A stretch of 64,000 nt of DNA from Desulfuromonadales bacterium (GCA_014860225.1 JACZKE010000052.1:1-64000); one strand, 5' to 3'; positions 1-9,283 are shown, counted from the first letter of the stretch. Numbers and translations are program-made. The notes: a model not told the origin generated them from the sequence alone.

Positions 1-160
1 CAACCGCCATGTTCTCATTAATTTTCCCCTGATAAGAACCCGTACCGGCAATACGATTAAAGTCTTTGTCGATGATGTCCACGTCAACATTGATCACCTG
101 GGATATGATGTTGGCATATTTGATGACGGTGTCCTGGATCTCCCTGAGTATGGATCTCAA
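1..160 (-). CDS. Partial regulator, N-terminal part only (sigma-54 activator-like)
   Basis: This is the first 53 codons of a gene that runs off the left edge. The reading frame is open from a TTG at 158-160, preceded by GGGGAGG (complement of 166-172) at 5 bases. The peptide contains the stretch VDVDIIDKDFNRIAGTG. I associate this with the N-terminal sensory segment of some sigma-54-dependent activators (PrdR-like proteins) in anaerobes, but that link is from memory and weak. It follows the dehydrogenase pair on the same strand and so may be their regulator. No AAA+ or HTH domain is visible within the window, so the class cannot be proven. Confidence 0.4.
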   Translation of the reverse strand, partial: MRSILREIQDTVIKYANIISQVINVDVDIIDKDFNRIAGTGSYQGKINENMAV

Positions 161-273
161 TAAAACCTCCCCGGGCGCCAACCCTTGCCCCCGACTGTTC
201 CGGGTCTGAAGCCAATACGAACATGCCCTCACCAGATGGTTGAACCAGTAGCAGACATCCAACGCCAAGTCAT

Positions 274-1440
274 CTACGAGGACTGAAGGATTCTCGCGAT
301 TGCGCGTCCTGTTTCTGTTGTAGTGCGTTCCAGTTCATGCGCGATTGCCAGGTCCTGTTCAACGGCGTGACGCAGATTATTCGCAGCGGCGGCGGCGTTG
401 CTATCCTCTTTTCCCATCCAGTCGAGCATATTTGCCGCAGTCAATATCATGGCGCGTGGATCGGCTTTGTCCTCTCCGGCAATATCCGGAGCACTGCCGT
501 GGGTCGGTTCAAACATGGCCGGCATGGTGCGGTCATCCGGGTTGATGTTGCAGGAGGAGGCAACCCCCATGCCTCCGGATAGAACTGCCGCAAGGTCGGT
601 CAGGATATCTCCTTGCAGGTTGCTGGCCACGACCACATCAAACTGCCAGGGGCACTGGACGAACTTCATGCAGGCAGCATCCACCAGTTCATGATGGAGA
701 CCAATGTCCGGGAACTCCAGCGCGACCTCGGCAAATACTTCGCTGTAGAGCTCGCCCCAATGCGGCAATGCGTTGCGTTTGGTCACAAGGCATACCTGGG
801 CTTGGGATTGGCCACCACGATCGTCAGGAAAGGCTCGAGTCGATCTCAGCCCCAGGCTCCGTTCTTCCAGTCTCTGCTGTGCCCGATGAAAGGCGTGGCG
901 TATCAATCGCTCGGTTCCGTGTCGGGAGAATACCTCCACCTGGGTGGCGATTTCGAAGGGCGTACCACAATGCAGTCGTCCCCCTTGGTTGACGTATTCC
1001 CCCTCACTGTTTTCCCGAATCACAAGCATATCGACCCCTTTAGCACGCGGATCGGCAAGATACTGGCGAGCACCCTCGAGCAGGCGGGCAGGTCTTTCAC
1101 AGGCCCACAGGTCAAATCCTTTGCGGATTTCAAGAAGTGGCGCCAGGGAAATGCCGTCCGTTACCACGTAGCGGTTGGGATCACTTTTCGGGCCGGGGTC
1201 CCCCAGGGCGCCGAGCAGAATCGCATCATACTGTCTGAGTTGCTGCAAGCCATCGGCCGGCATCATTTCGCCATATTTCTGGTGCCAGGCCGTGCTCGGC
1301 CAAGGGAGTTCATTGCAGGTCAAATCAACGGCTTTTTCCGCGCTCAAAACATCAAGTACCGTGAGGGTTGCTGCCATAACCTCGTGACCAATACCGTCCC
1401 CGGGAATGACCGCGATCTGCCATTTCTTTCCATTGCTCAT
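274..1440 (-). CDS. Tartrate/D-malate/isopropylmalate-type dehydrogenase
   Basis: 388 aa. NAD-dependent oxidative decarboxylase of the isocitrate/isopropylmalate dehydrogenase superfamily, soluble. It begins with the family motif VIPGDGIGHEV. The middle carries the substrate and metal region (RENSEGEY), followed by the Lys/Asp segments around KRNALPHW and ASNLQGDILTDLAA. The nucleotide-binding region is EPTHGSAPDIAG. The length and the RENSEGEY form favour tartrate or D-malate dehydrogenase over LeuB, but substrate cannot be read from sequence. The ATG at 1440 has GGAG upstream. The gene lies 74 bp downstream of the semialdehyde dehydrogenase on the same strand, probably in one transcript. 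Isocitrate or isopropylmalate remain possible substrates. Confidence 0.8.
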   Translation of the reverse strand: MSNGKKWQIAVIPGDGIGHEVMAATLTVLDVLSAEKAVDLTCNELPWPSTAWHQKYGEMMPADGLQQLRQYDAILLGALGDPGPKSDPNRYVVTDGISLAPLLEIRKGFDLWACERPARLLEGARQYLADPRAKGVDMLVIRENSEGEYVNQGGRLHCGTPFEIATQVEVFSRHGTERLIRHAFHRAQQRLEERSLGLRSTRAFPDDRGGQSQAQVCLVTKRNALPHWGELYSEVFAEVALEFPDIGLHHELVDAACMKFVQCPWQFDVVVASNLQGDILTDLAAVLSGGMGVASSCNINPDDRTMPAMFEPTHGSAPDIAGEDKADPRAMILTAANMLDWMGKEDSNAAAAANNLRHAVEQDLAIAHELERTTTETGRAIARILQSS

Positions 1441-1514
1441 TTAAAACTCCAGCTTGATCCTCTCGTTCCGAGGTTTGCTTCGGCATCAAGAAGTCAGTTT
1501 GATTTGTCGGCGGC

Positions 1515-2975
1515 TTATTCCGCCCCCATGCACAGGTATTTTATTTCCATGAATTCATCGAGACCGTATTTGGAGCCTTCTCGACCCAGACCAGATTCCT
1601 TGACTCCGCCAAACGGTGCGACAGCGTTAGAGATCAATCCTTCATTGATGCCGATCATGCCGGCCTCAATCCCTTCGGCCACCCGCCAGATCCGGTGGAT
1701 ATTGAGGCTATAGAGATAAGCGGCAAGCCCATAGGGAGTATCGTTTGCCAGCAGGATCGCCTCTTCCTCGGTCTTGAACCTCATAACGGCGGCCAGGGGT
1801 CCGAAAGTCTCATCTTGACACAACAGCATGTTCGGCTTGACGCCGGTTATCAACGTGGGCTGCACAAAGGATCCGCCGCGCGGATGAGGTTTACCACCGG
1901 TCACAATATGGGCGCCCTTGGCGACAGCATCCTGGACGTGGGCCGACACTTTTTCTGCGGCAGAGCGATTGATCAGTGCCGACTGGTCGATGCCGGGTTC
2001 GAATCCATCACCAACCTTTAGCTTGTCGATCGCGATTTTGAGCTTTGCCACAAAGGCATCGTGAACCGTCTCCTGCACTAGGAACCGGTTGACGCAGGCA
2101 CAGGTCTGACCCGTATTGCGAAACTTAGAGACCATGGCTCCTTCAACCGCTTTATCCAGATCGGCGTCATCAAAAACCAGAAATGGTGCATTTCCACCCA
2201 ACTCAAGGGAGACCTTCTGGAGGTGCTGGGCACACTGAGCCATTAATTTGCTGCCGATCTCGGTCGATCCGGTAAAGCTGATCTTGCGCACAATCTCACT
2301 GGTGGTAAGCGCGTCGGCGATGTCTCCGGCACTCCCGGTGATGACATTAAATACACCGGGCGGAAGTCCCGCTCTTTCCCCCAGTTCCGCCAGTGCTAAC
2401 GCCGAGAAAGGTGTCGCCGAGGCTGGTTTGACGATCATCGTACAACCGGCAGCCAGTGCTGCCCCCGCCTTGCGCGTAATCATTGAGGAGGGAAAATTCC
2501 AAGGAGTAATAGCCGCAGTGACACCGATAGGCTGCTTGATGACCAGAATATGCTGGCCAGGTTTTGCTCCGGGAATGGTGTCTCCATAAGCACGGCGGCT
2601 CTCCTCGGCAAACCACTTGATAAATGAAGCCGCATACAGAATTTCGCCTTTCGCTTCATCCAGGGGTTTTCCCTGCTCCAGGGTTAAGATGCTTCCCAGG
2701 TCTTCTTGATGGGCCAGCATGAGCTCGTACCAGCGATACAAGATGTTGCCACGCTCTTCGGCGGTCTTTTTGCGCCAGGGTCCAAACGCAGCGTTGGCGA
2801 CCAATATCGCTTTATTGGTTTCAGCCGTTCCCATTTTGGGAACGGTGCCAAGTAACTCCTGGTTGGATGGATTGTCGACGTGGATTGTTGCGCCCTGTTC
2901 GGCATTCATCCATTCGCCATTGATGTAACATTGCTCCCGGAACAATTGGCTGTCTTTAAGGTCTCGAATGGTCAT
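1515..2975 (-). CDS. gabD: NAD(P)-dependent succinate-semialdehyde dehydrogenase family
   Basis: 486 aa, the usual length for the class. Oxidises an aldehyde (succinate or glutarate semialdehyde are the common substrates) to the acid in the cytoplasm. Visible landmarks are the Rossmann region with ITPWNFPSSM and KPASATPFSA, the general base Glu in LELGGNAPF, and the catalytic Cys in NTGQTCACVNR. The double Cys (TCAC) at the active site is typical of GabD-like enzymes. The start at 2975 has AGGAG 6 bases upstream. It is the first gene of a minus-strand group with the tartrate/malate-type dehydrogenase. The pair could oxidise a hydroxyacid or semialdehyde intermediate, but no pathway partner in the window fixes the substrate. 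Confidence 0.8.
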   Translation of the reverse strand: MTIRDLKDSQLFREQCYINGEWMNAEQGATIHVDNPSNQELLGTVPKMGTAETNKAILVANAAFGPWRKKTAEERGNILYRWYELMLAHQEDLGSILTLEQGKPLDEAKGEILYAASFIKWFAEESRRAYGDTIPGAKPGQHILVIKQPIGVTAAITPWNFPSSMITRKAGAALAAGCTMIVKPASATPFSALALAELGERAGLPPGVFNVITGSAGDIADALTTSEIVRKISFTGSTEIGSKLMAQCAQHLQKVSLELGGNAPFLVFDDADLDKAVEGAMVSKFRNTGQTCACVNRFLVQETVHDAFVAKLKIAIDKLKVGDGFEPGIDQSALINRSAAEKVSAHVQDAVAKGAHIVTGGKPHPRGGSFVQPTLITGVKPNMLLCQDETFGPLAAVMRFKTEEEAILLANDTPYGLAAYLYSLNIHRIWRVAEGIEAGMIGINEGLISNAVAPFGGVKESGLGREGSKYGLDEFMEIKYLCMGAE

Positions 2976-3466
2976 ATCAAGCTCCTGTCGATGTTGTTCC
3001 TCCAGGGTTCAATTGAAAAATTATGATATATCGAAAAAATCTTTTGCTCAGTTGCTGGCAACCAAGGCAGAGCTTTTTTTCGTATGAGGATGATGTGTTC
3101 GAAATATTCTTAGTTCATCATATGATGTGTCATTGGATATTTACAAGATTCGCGCCAAGAAAATAATAGCAATAATGTCGGATACTTATGTTAAACGATC
3201 CATTAATCCCAGGTTTTTTGTCAGCCAGACACATATCAATTCGATAATTTGTCTCATTTTGATAGGTTCTCTATTTTCATGCGCCTGGAAACTTTCGCAG
3301 GATTCGACGTTGGTTTACTTCGTTGGACGTTGGGGTCGGACCTGAGTAACGTTGGGGTCGGACCTGAGTATGTGTCTGATTTAAAAATAGAATACCTAAA
3401 TATTGGCCCTTGAGAACGGCTTAGAACCGCCATTTTGACCATGAAATGAAAAGGAGGGGAGATACC
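2976..3466. other. Intergenic region with operator-like palindromes
   Basis: About 490 bp without a convincing gene. It is AT-rich near 3020-3280 and should hold the promoter of the semialdehyde dehydrogenase operon (reading left). Two small palindromes are visible: CATCATATGATG at 3116-3127 (perfect) and GTTGCTGGCAAC at 3051-3062 (5-2-5). Either could be a regulator site. A tandem 22-bp repeat (listed separately) occupies 3327-3370. I found no good sigma-54 -24/-12 match on the minus strand. Confidence 0.35.
3327..3370. repeat. Two tandem 22-bp repeats
   Basis: Two identical, directly abutting 22-bp units, 3327-3348 and 3349-3370, each containing GTTGGGGTCGGACCTGAG. Similar TTGGGGTC-GACC words are, as I recall, found next to REP-associated tyrosine transposases. 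A decayed RAYT-like fragment lies 1.5 kb away at about 4770-4930, which fits. Confidence 0.7.
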
Positions 3467-3562
3467 GTGAGTTCAACATTATTTTCAGCCAGGATATATC
3501 TGGCATATCACCCATCGATGACACAAACAGGAAAGGGCTACTTGACGAAAGTTCCCTTGTGA
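3467..3562 (+). other. Strong RBS followed by a 31-codon ORF (gene scar?)
   Basis: AAGGAGGGG at 3451-3459 is well placed before a GTG at 3467. The frame gives 31 residues (MSSTLFSARIYLAYHP...) and stops at 3562, antisense over the last 25 bases of the pirin gene. The peptide resembles nothing I know. It may be the surviving 5' end of a gene lost by rearrangement, or a chance ORF. Confidence 0.2.
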
Positions 3563-4440
3563 AACTCCTCGAAGGCTATGCGCAGCTCTTCGCGGGTGTT
3601 CATCACGATCGGCCCCTGCCAGGCAATCGGCCCCCCCAAGGGGCGGCCGCAGAGAAGCAGGAAACGCACTCCCTCACTGCCTGCCGTCACCCGGATCCCC
3701 TTGCCGTCGCGCTCATACAATACCGTCGTTTCCGGACCGAACGAGCAGGCTCGCTCCAGGTCAAACCAGCCACTGCCGGCATAATCGTAGCTGAACGGAT
3801 CGCGTCTCTCATCGAAGTAACCGTTGCCTGTCAGCACGTAGGCGACCATCGTGTGCCCATGTTTGGCCGTGTGTTCGAAGATGCCCGCCGCCGGCACGGA
3901 CACATCGAGCAACTCTGGGTCGATGACGATATCCTGCACCGGCCCCCTCACACCATCGATTACGCCGCTCACCACTTTAACGCGCGCTCCGGAATTACGA
4001 ATGGCTTCAGGAATAGTCGCCGCCGGGACGTCCCGGTAGCGGGGTGGCATCATTTTCCGATTGGCAGGCAGGTTGGCCCAATACTGGATTCCCCACATGG
4101 TGCCGGTAGGGCTTATCTGGGGCATCTCCTGGTGAATGATGCCGCTGCCTGCTGTCATCCACTGCACGCCGCCGGCACTGATCACCCCCTGGTTTCCCAT
4201 GCTGTCGCCATGCTCCACCAACCCTTCCAGGATGTAAGTGATCGTCTCGATCCCTCGGTGCGGGTGCCAGGGGAAACCGGCCAGGTACTCGGCAGGGTCG
4301 CTGGTATGAAAGTCGTCAAGCATCAGGAAGGGATCGAACAGCGGCACCTGGTGGTAGCCGAAGGCTCGCTTGAGGTGGACGCCTGCCCCCTCTCTGGTCG
4401 GGATGCTGCGGAACACCTTGGAGATTTTTCGCGTCGACAT
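3538..4440 (-). CDS. Pirin family protein
   Basis: 300 aa cupin-fold protein with the usual two domains. The N-terminal cupin carries the metal-binding motif HPHRGIETITYILEG followed by EHGDS and a later Glu, which matches the His/Glu Fe(II) site of pirins. The C-terminal pirin_C half (about residues 175-290) contains the conserved F-x-E-R-R and LLLCGRPLGGPI segments. Some pirins are quercetinases and others are regulators or stress proteins, so the function here is undetermined. It is a single gene transcribed leftwards, converging on the small ORF at 3467. Confidence 0.85.
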   Translation of the reverse strand: MSTRKISKVFRSIPTREGAGVHLKRAFGYHQVPLFDPFLMLDDFHTSDPAEYLAGFPWHPHRGIETITYILEGLVEHGDSMGNQGVISAGGVQWMTAGSGIIHQEMPQISPTGTMWGIQYWANLPANRKMMPPRYRDVPAATIPEAIRNSGARVKVVSGVIDGVRGPVQDIVIDPELLDVSVPAAGIFEHTAKHGHTMVAYVLTGNGYFDERRDPFSYDYAGSGWFDLERACSFGPETTVLYERDGKGIRVTAGSEGVRFLLLCGRPLGGPIAWQGPIVMNTREELRIAFEEFHKGTFVK

Positions 4441-4524
4441 GGTCTATGCTTTTCACTGTATGTGTGGAGAGGTAATCCTGACAATACTCACTTTATCAGA
4501 ATGCAACGCATGTGCATCTGAACC

Positions 4525-4917
4525 TCAACCTTTTTGATTGACCTGCAGCACCTCGCGGTAGAGGGAAAGGATCGCATTCAAAGCACGATTCTGCGTGGAG
4601 ACGGCAACATTACGTTTCTCGGCCAGCCAGTCCGGTAGGCTCCCACCTCGACTGCGCCCATCTCCATCGGCTGTCGCATGCCATGAAAAAGAATGAACTG
4701 ACGAATCCAGCAGGTGTGGGCCTGATCGGTGCGATGGCTGTAATAACGAACGCGGATCGCAGACCGGACCCGGTCCAGCAGGCGTGGTGTCTCCATAATC
4801 CATGGATAGTCGTCAGGACTTGCGACCATATCGACCAGTACCGGGTTGAGATGGATATCGCGGACCAGATCGAAAACGGTGCTTGTGTTATTCGGGGGGT
4901 CCGGATGGGCACGATCC
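4525..4917 (-). pseudogene. Remnant of RAYT transposase fused to integron-type integrase fragment
   Basis: Reading leftwards, one open frame from about 4917 to 4650 encodes a stretch with DIHLNPVLVDMV and SPDDYPW. These match the HLNPVRAGLV...YPWSS region of REP-associated tyrosine transposases. The frame then passes directly into METPRLLDRVRSAIRVRYYS and WIRQFILFHGMRQPMEMG, the N-terminal SAM-like domain of integron/phage-type tyrosine integrases. After about 4640 the homology continues in another frame (LAEKRNVAVSTQNRALNAIL then LYREVLQV) and ends at 4525. The catalytic domain is absent. It is therefore a frameshifted, truncated relic of two mobile-element genes. No intact copy is present. 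Confidence 0.65.
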
Positions 4918-4965
4918 AGAAAGATCTTAAATCACTGGTAGCGCCTTTTTTGCGCTATCAGAGGG

Positions 4966-7107
4966 TTAAGCGTTCAGGCCAAGGGCTGTCCTGATATGGA
5001 TACTGAAGTCGATTCGCGAGAAGGGTTTTTGAATGAAATGAATGCCCTTGTCCAGTATGCCGTGATGAGCAATAACGTTCTCCGTGTAACCTGACATATA
5101 CAGGCATTTGAGTTGAGGATGCATTAACTGCAATCGTCTGGCCAGCACCCGCCCGTTCATTTCCGGCATCACCACATCCGTGATAAGCAGATGAATTTCT
5201 CCCGGATAAACCTTGGCAAGGTCCAGAGCTTCAGAGGGTGAGTTGGCAGCCAGGACCTTGTAGCCAAAGTCACTGAGCATTTCACCGATTAATGTCAGGA
5301 TTGAGGCTTCATCCTCAACCACGAGCACCGTCTCACCATGTCCCTTGAGAAGTTCCCCACTGACAGCCTCGCACTCTTCAGCAATCTGACCCTTATGCCG
5401 GGGCAGGTAGATTCTAAAGGTCGTGCCTTCTCCCGGCTCGCTATAGACGTTGATAAAGCCGTTGTGTTGCTTGACAACACCATAAACCATCGACAGGCCC
5501 AATCCGGTGCCATCGCCAAGCCCTTTGGTCGTAAAAAATGGCTCGAAAATCTTGTCCAGGGTCTCCTTATCCATGCCGCAGCCATCGTCACTGACCGCGA
5601 GCATCACAAAATCACCGGGAATAAAACCCGTGTGGTCATGACAGTAAGCCTGATCAAGGCTCACCCTATCGGTTTCGATGGTCATCTTGCCGACATCGGC
5701 AATCGCGTCACGAGCGTTGATGCACAGGTTGGCTAGAATCTGGTCCATTTGCGACGGATCCATTTCGACCGGCCACAGGTTCTCTTTGGGCTGCCAGATG
5801 AGGTCGATATTTTCCCCCAGAAGCTGCTTAAGCATCGTGAGCATACTCTCCACGGTCTCGTTCAAATCGAGTACCCTGGGGGCTATGATCTGCTTGCGGG
5901 CAAAGGCCAGCAGTTTCTGGGTAATGTCCCGTGAGCGCATAGCCGCCTGAAGGATTTGATCAAGATCGTCGGGCAGGGATGCTGAATTAAGACTTCTCAT
6001 CTTGGCCAGTTCGGCGCGACCGATGATCACGCTGAGCATGTTGTTGTAGTCGTGGGCTATTCCACCAGCCAAGCGGCCCACTGACTCGATTTTCTGCGAC
6101 TGTTGAAGCTGGTTCTGAAGGTTCTCTTTCTCTGCCTCAGCACGTTTGCGATCGGTGATGTCATTTACCATCACCAGTTCTGCCTTGCGGTCGGCGAACC
6201 CGATAACATGCGACGTGATCTCTACGAGAATCGGCGTACCGTCTTTTTTCCGGTGGCACCATATCCCGGCGCGATCAAGTCCTGATGTCACTTTGGCGAC
6301 GTTTTCCAAAAGTGCCGGCACATCATTTTCTGAACGAATATCCTTGATTGTCATCTGGAGGAATTCCTCAGCTGAATATCCATAGTGATTCACTGCGGCA
6401 TTGTTCACGGCCAGAAACCGCAACGAGTCAAGATCATAAATCCACATAGGTTGAGGATTTGTTTCAAATAGGGTGCGATATTGCTTTTCGCTGTTTCGCA
6501 GAGCCTCTTCCATCTGCTTGCGCCTTGTGATGACCTCCGAGAAGAGAATGATTCCCCCAACTTCGCCGTCATTTTCATACCAGGGGTAAATTTCCCAGCG
6601 GGTCCAATCGATTTTCCCGTCCCTGCGCAGAAAGGAATCCTCTTCGCAGCTATTAACTGCACCGGTCAGGCAATGTCGGTGGATCTCCTTCCAGCGTTCT
6701 GGAATCCGGGGAAATATTTCATAATGACTGCGGCCTATAATGTCCTGCTCTTCAGTTAAATCATAATCTGTTATGAACCTCCTGCTGACAGACAGATAAC
6801 GCATCTGTTTGTCAAACATGGCAATGGCCGCAGGTGCGTGTTCAACAAACAAACTCAACTGATGTTCTCTTTGCTTCAGGGCCGTTTCGTGGGCGTATCG
6901 TTCAAGCAGAGCCCGACGGATCAGCCAGAAAAGAAGACCCGCAGTGAATAATACAAAACACAAACCCTTGAGCGTCTGTAATGTGGAGAATTGAGCGGTA
7001 TTGGAGGCGAGTCTTTCAATGACTTGATCGGAAAACAAAATCCAGAGGAAACTTAAAAAAGCATAAATCCCGGCTATCCTGATCGCACCCAAGGTCGATG
7101 ACGGCAT
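4966..7107 (-). CDS. Membrane hybrid sensor histidine kinase with PAS domains and receiver
   Basis: 713 aa. Order: two transmembrane helices (about residues 7-26 and 47-65), PAS (about 85-200), PAS (about 210-325), a HisKA dimerisation box with phospho-acceptor His352 in GGIAHDYNN, an HATPase with N, G1 (DDGCGMD) and G2 (GTGLGLSMV) boxes, and a C-terminal receiver with phospho-acceptor Asp644 in [11 protein letters not shown] and the conserved Lys in QKPFS. The start at 7107 (MPSSTLG) is chosen because AAAGGAG lies 8 bases upstream; a longer ORF with ATG at 7134 lacks such a site. No partner response regulator is adjacent, so phosphate may pass to a remote HPt or regulator. The ligand is unknown. 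Confidence 0.9.
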   Translation of the reverse strand: MPSSTLGAIRIAGIYAFLSFLWILFSDQVIERLASNTAQFSTLQTLKGLCFVLFTAGLLFWLIRRALLERYAHETALKQREHQLSLFVEHAPAAIAMFDKQMRYLSVSRRFITDYDLTEEQDIIGRSHYEIFPRIPERWKEIHRHCLTGAVNSCEEDSFLRRDGKIDWTRWEIYPWYENDGEVGGIILFSEVITRRKQMEEALRNSEKQYRTLFETNPQPMWIYDLDSLRFLAVNNAAVNHYGYSAEEFLQMTIKDIRSENDVPALLENVAKVTSGLDRAGIWCHRKKDGTPILVEITSHVIGFADRKAELVMVNDITDRKRAEAEKENLQNQLQQSQKIESVGRLAGGIAHDYNNMLSVIIGRAELAKMRSLNSASLPDDLDQILQAAMRSRDITQKLLAFARKQIIAPRVLDLNETVESMLTMLKQLLGENIDLIWQPKENLWPVEMDPSQMDQILANLCINARDAIADVGKMTIETDRVSLDQAYCHDHTGFIPGDFVMLAVSDDGCGMDKETLDKIFEPFFTTKGLGDGTGLGLSMVYGVVKQHNGFINVYSEPGEGTTFRIYLPRHKGQIAEECEAVSGELLKGHGETVLVVEDEASILTLIGEMLSDFGYKVLAANSPSEALDLAKVYPGEIHLLITDVVMPEMNGRVLARRLQLMHPQLKCLYMSGYTENVIAHHGILDKGIHFIQKPFSRIDFSIHIRTALGLNA

Positions 7108-7756
7108 TCGAGCGGCTCCTTTTCCCATTTCCAATCAATTTACTATAATGGTCTTGATCAGCAGGTAAAATGGCACTCCCAATAAATGCAGTACCCGGAA
7201 AACAGGAAGATGACCATTTATTCGAAGAACCACTCACCGATCTGGACGTTGCTATCCCCTATTTCATAATTCGCCAGTCAAGGTCATTAATTTTTACATA
7301 TTAGACCACTTAATCCAATCACAAAAACCAGCGAATTCACACAAAATTTCGGCAATTGTCTTCAGAATGGGTCCGGATCGATTTCTAGGCAGCAACGGAT
7401 CTCTCAGCCCCCTGGCATATAGGATTATCCAGGCAGTCGGCGCACCATTGCAATCCATCTCAGTATTTATCTCACAACTACGCGCCCGCTCAAGTCGTGG
7501 ATTTCTTTACTGGATTTCCTTGATCTTGAAAAAACTATTCGTTCCCGGATCGAAAAAAGCATACGTGCCATCCGGAGTTTCCTGTTGAACGCGTGGAGTC
7601 TGTTGATGAGACGGGACTAAACGAAAACCCGGATCGTTGAGAGTTCACCTTCAGGACAGCAAATTCAGGAAATGGCTTGTATGCCAAGCATTATTTGTGG
7701 TACCACAATACCAGAATTGCGAGTTTAAAAATATTAATGATCAACGGGATATTGAT
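7108..7756. other. Intergenic region, no gene recognised
   Basis: About 650 bp between the kinase and the GNAT gene, which are divergently transcribed. It must hold both promoters. Short frames at 7367-7588 and 7490-7620 give peptides with no family features, and codon use does not look coding. It may contain the decayed remains of a gene, but I cannot name one. Confidence 0.3.
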
Positions 7757-8209
7757 ATGACAGAGCAAGTCACCATACGTAATGCCATGCCAACCGACTT
7801 TGACGCCGTGATAAAACTGGATCTCGTCGGCGACCCGCAAGAAAAACCTACCTATTGGCGAGGAATCTTTGACCGCTATGTAACGTCCGGGAGAGCAGGC
7901 TCGATTTTTCTCGTCGCCGAAACAAATGGTGAGGTTATCGGTTTCATCGTTGGTGAAGTGCGCGCCTGGGAATTCGGCTCACCTCCTTGTGGCTGGGTCT
8001 TTGCACTGAGCGTGTCGCCGAAGACCCGGGAGATGGGTGTCGGCCAACTCATGTTGGAAGAGATGTGCAAGCGACTGAAAAAGGCTGGAGTGACCACTGT
8101 GCGGACGATGGTGGACCGGGAAAATAAACTGACCTTGTCCTTTTTCCGTAGCCAGGGCATGCGAACAGGCCGCTATATCGAACTCGAAAAGCTGATAGAT
8201 GATATCTAG
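7757..8209 (+). CDS. GNAT family N-acetyltransferase
   Basis: 150 aa. Transfers an acyl group from acyl-CoA to an amine; the substrate is unknown. The GNAT fold is recognisable from the start IRNAMPTDFDAVIKL, the beta4 strand FALSVSPKTREMGVG, and the P-loop-like acetyl-CoA site (TREMGVGQLMLEEM), followed by the C-terminal FFRSQGMRTGRYIEL. I chose ATG 7757 because the acetyltransferase homology begins there; the 40 extra codons upstream look non-coding. Its stop codon lies inside the left terminal repeat of the element at 8206-8374, so the natural C-terminus may have been altered by that insertion. Confidence 0.75.
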   Translation: MTEQVTIRNAMPTDFDAVIKLDLVGDPQEKPTYWRGIFDRYVTSGRAGSIFLVAETNGEVIGFIVGEVRAWEFGSPPCGWVFALSVSPKTREMGVGQLMLEEMCKRLKKAGVTTVRTMVDRENKLTLSFFRSQGMRTGRYIELEKLIDDI

Positions 8210-8374
8210 CAGTCTGTCGGACTATCCATGAGCCGGCTGCAAATCCGGCTGTTTGGCCCATATTATAGCTCCTTTTTGGTCCATAGCTACGGCTATGAAC
8301 CTGCAAACGAGCTAAAATCTGTTCTCAAACATCCAAATTTTCGCTTCGGCCCGTATAGTCCGACTGACTGCTAG
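8206..8374. repeat. 169-bp MITE-like element with 20-bp terminal inverted repeats
   Basis: The left end 8206-8225 (CTAGCAGTCTGTCGGACTAT) and the right end 8355-8374 are inverted repeats with one mismatch in 20. There is no ORF inside. About 26 bp of the left end (8215-8240) recur at 26645-26670, and a shorter piece recurs at 9266-9283. The structure is that of a non-autonomous element mobilised in trans; the parental transposase is not in the window. Confidence 0.8.
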
Positions 8375-8401
8375 TCCCTCTCACACTCAGGATCACACCT
8401 T

Positions 8402-8821
8402 ATGAAAATACAGAAGGCGAGCCTTTTTGCTCTCTATGCGGTCCTGGAGCTGGCCAGCGATCCTGAGCGTCAACTTTCGGCCACCGACATCGCTGATAAA
8501 TACGGCATCTCCACACATCACCTCGCAAAAATATTGCGTACGCTGGTGCGCTCGAAACTGGTGCAGGCTGTGCGTGGCGCCGGCGGCGGATATCGATTTA
8601 CCGGGATCATCAATCGAACGACGCTGCTTGATGTCATCGAACTGTTTGAAACACTGGAATCCGAGCTTGATACTCCAAGTCCTGGAAACCACGCAGGTGG
8701 TGCAATTATAGAGGAACTGCAGAGCATTACCCGAGAAATTGACGATCTCACTAAAGCGGTTCTGGACACGATCACGCTGGAAACCGCCCTCAATAGCTCA
8801 CGCCAGCGTGCCAAGCTCTGA
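8402..8821 (+). CDS. Rrf2 family transcriptional regulator
   Basis: 139 aa. A winged-helix DNA-binding domain occupies the first 80 residues. It shows LFALYAVLELASDP, the recognition-helix region STHHLAKILRTLVRS and the wing VRGAGGGYRF typical of Rrf2 proteins. The protein contains no cysteine at all, so it cannot bind an Fe-S cluster in the IscR/NsrR manner. It must sense something else or act constitutively. The next gene, a small membrane protein, starts 35 bases downstream and is probably co-transcribed. Confidence 0.85.
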   Translation: MKIQKASLFALYAVLELASDPERQLSATDIADKYGISTHHLAKILRTLVRSKLVQAVRGAGGGYRFTGIINRTTLLDVIELFETLESELDTPSPGNHAGGAIIEELQSITREIDDLTKAVLDTITLETALNSSRQRAKL

Positions 8822-8856
8822 TAGCATCGCAAAAAATCGGGAAGAATAGGTGGCCA

Positions 8857-9261
8857 ATGCGGGATGAAACCGGAAATTGCAGCGGAAACAATGACAAAAT
8901 GGGGAGGATCGGCGATCGGCCCTACTGGGTTCTGAACATTTCCATTCTGATCAGAGCTGTGCATCAGGTCGGGGTTGCTGTGTTCCTCGCCGCTTACCTC
9001 CTCGATGCTATTCCCGGACCGCCGATGATCTACGTGATTATCGCATTTCTCAGCGGCGCCCTGCTGCTTGGCACCGAATGGTTGCGGCATCGCCAGATTT
9101 TCAGGGAGCTGGCAGGCATGATCTCCATTGTGAAGCTTCTTTTGCTGGGGGCAGCGTACCATGGCTTTCTGCCTCTGCCGGCAACGGTGCTACTGGCCTT
9201 TGTCATCGCCTCGCTCGGGGCCCACGCGCCCAAAAAGGTACGACACAGACTGCTGTTTTAA
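8857..9261 (+). CDS. Small integral membrane protein, unknown function
   Basis: 134 aa. About four hydrophobic segments are visible (residues about 25-48, 52-71, 88-105 and 106-124) separated by short charged loops, with a basic C-terminus (KKVRHRLLF). No family motif is recognised. It follows the Rrf2 regulator by 35 bases and may be its target. Confidence 0.6.
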   Translation: MRDETGNCSGNNDKMGRIGDRPYWVLNISILIRAVHQVGVAVFLAAYLLDAIPGPPMIYVIIAFLSGALLLGTEWLRHRQIFRELAGMISIVKLLLLGAAYHGFLPLPATVLLAFVIASLGAHAPKKVRHRLLF

Positions 9262-9265
9262 GCGA

Positions 9266-9283
9266 CTAGCAGCCTGTGGCCGG
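9266..9283. repeat. Fragment of the CTAGCAGCCTGT repeat family
   Basis: CTAGCAGCCTGTGGCCGG just after the membrane-protein gene shares its first 12 bases with the end of the repeat at 26635 and is similar to the end at 8206. It is probably a degenerate single end. Confidence 0.4.

Noticed and set aside
613-1713. Long plus-strand ORF opposite the two dehydrogenase genes
   Set aside because: It has no family features and is antisense to two well-supported enzymes; it is a composition shadow.
3000-3130. Sigma-54 promoter upstream of the semialdehyde dehydrogenase
   Set aside because: The TTGGTTGCCAGCAAC stretch on the minus strand does not keep the GG/GC spacing of a -24/-12 element.
3327-3370. 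CRISPR array
   Set aside because: Only two directly abutting units without spacers and no cas genes.
7367-7588. 73-codon ORF in the kinase/GNAT gap
   Set aside because: No RBS, no motif, and amino-acid composition unlike neighbouring proteins.
8402-8821. IscR/NsrR-type Fe-S sensing by the Rrf2 protein
   Set aside because: The protein contains no cysteine.
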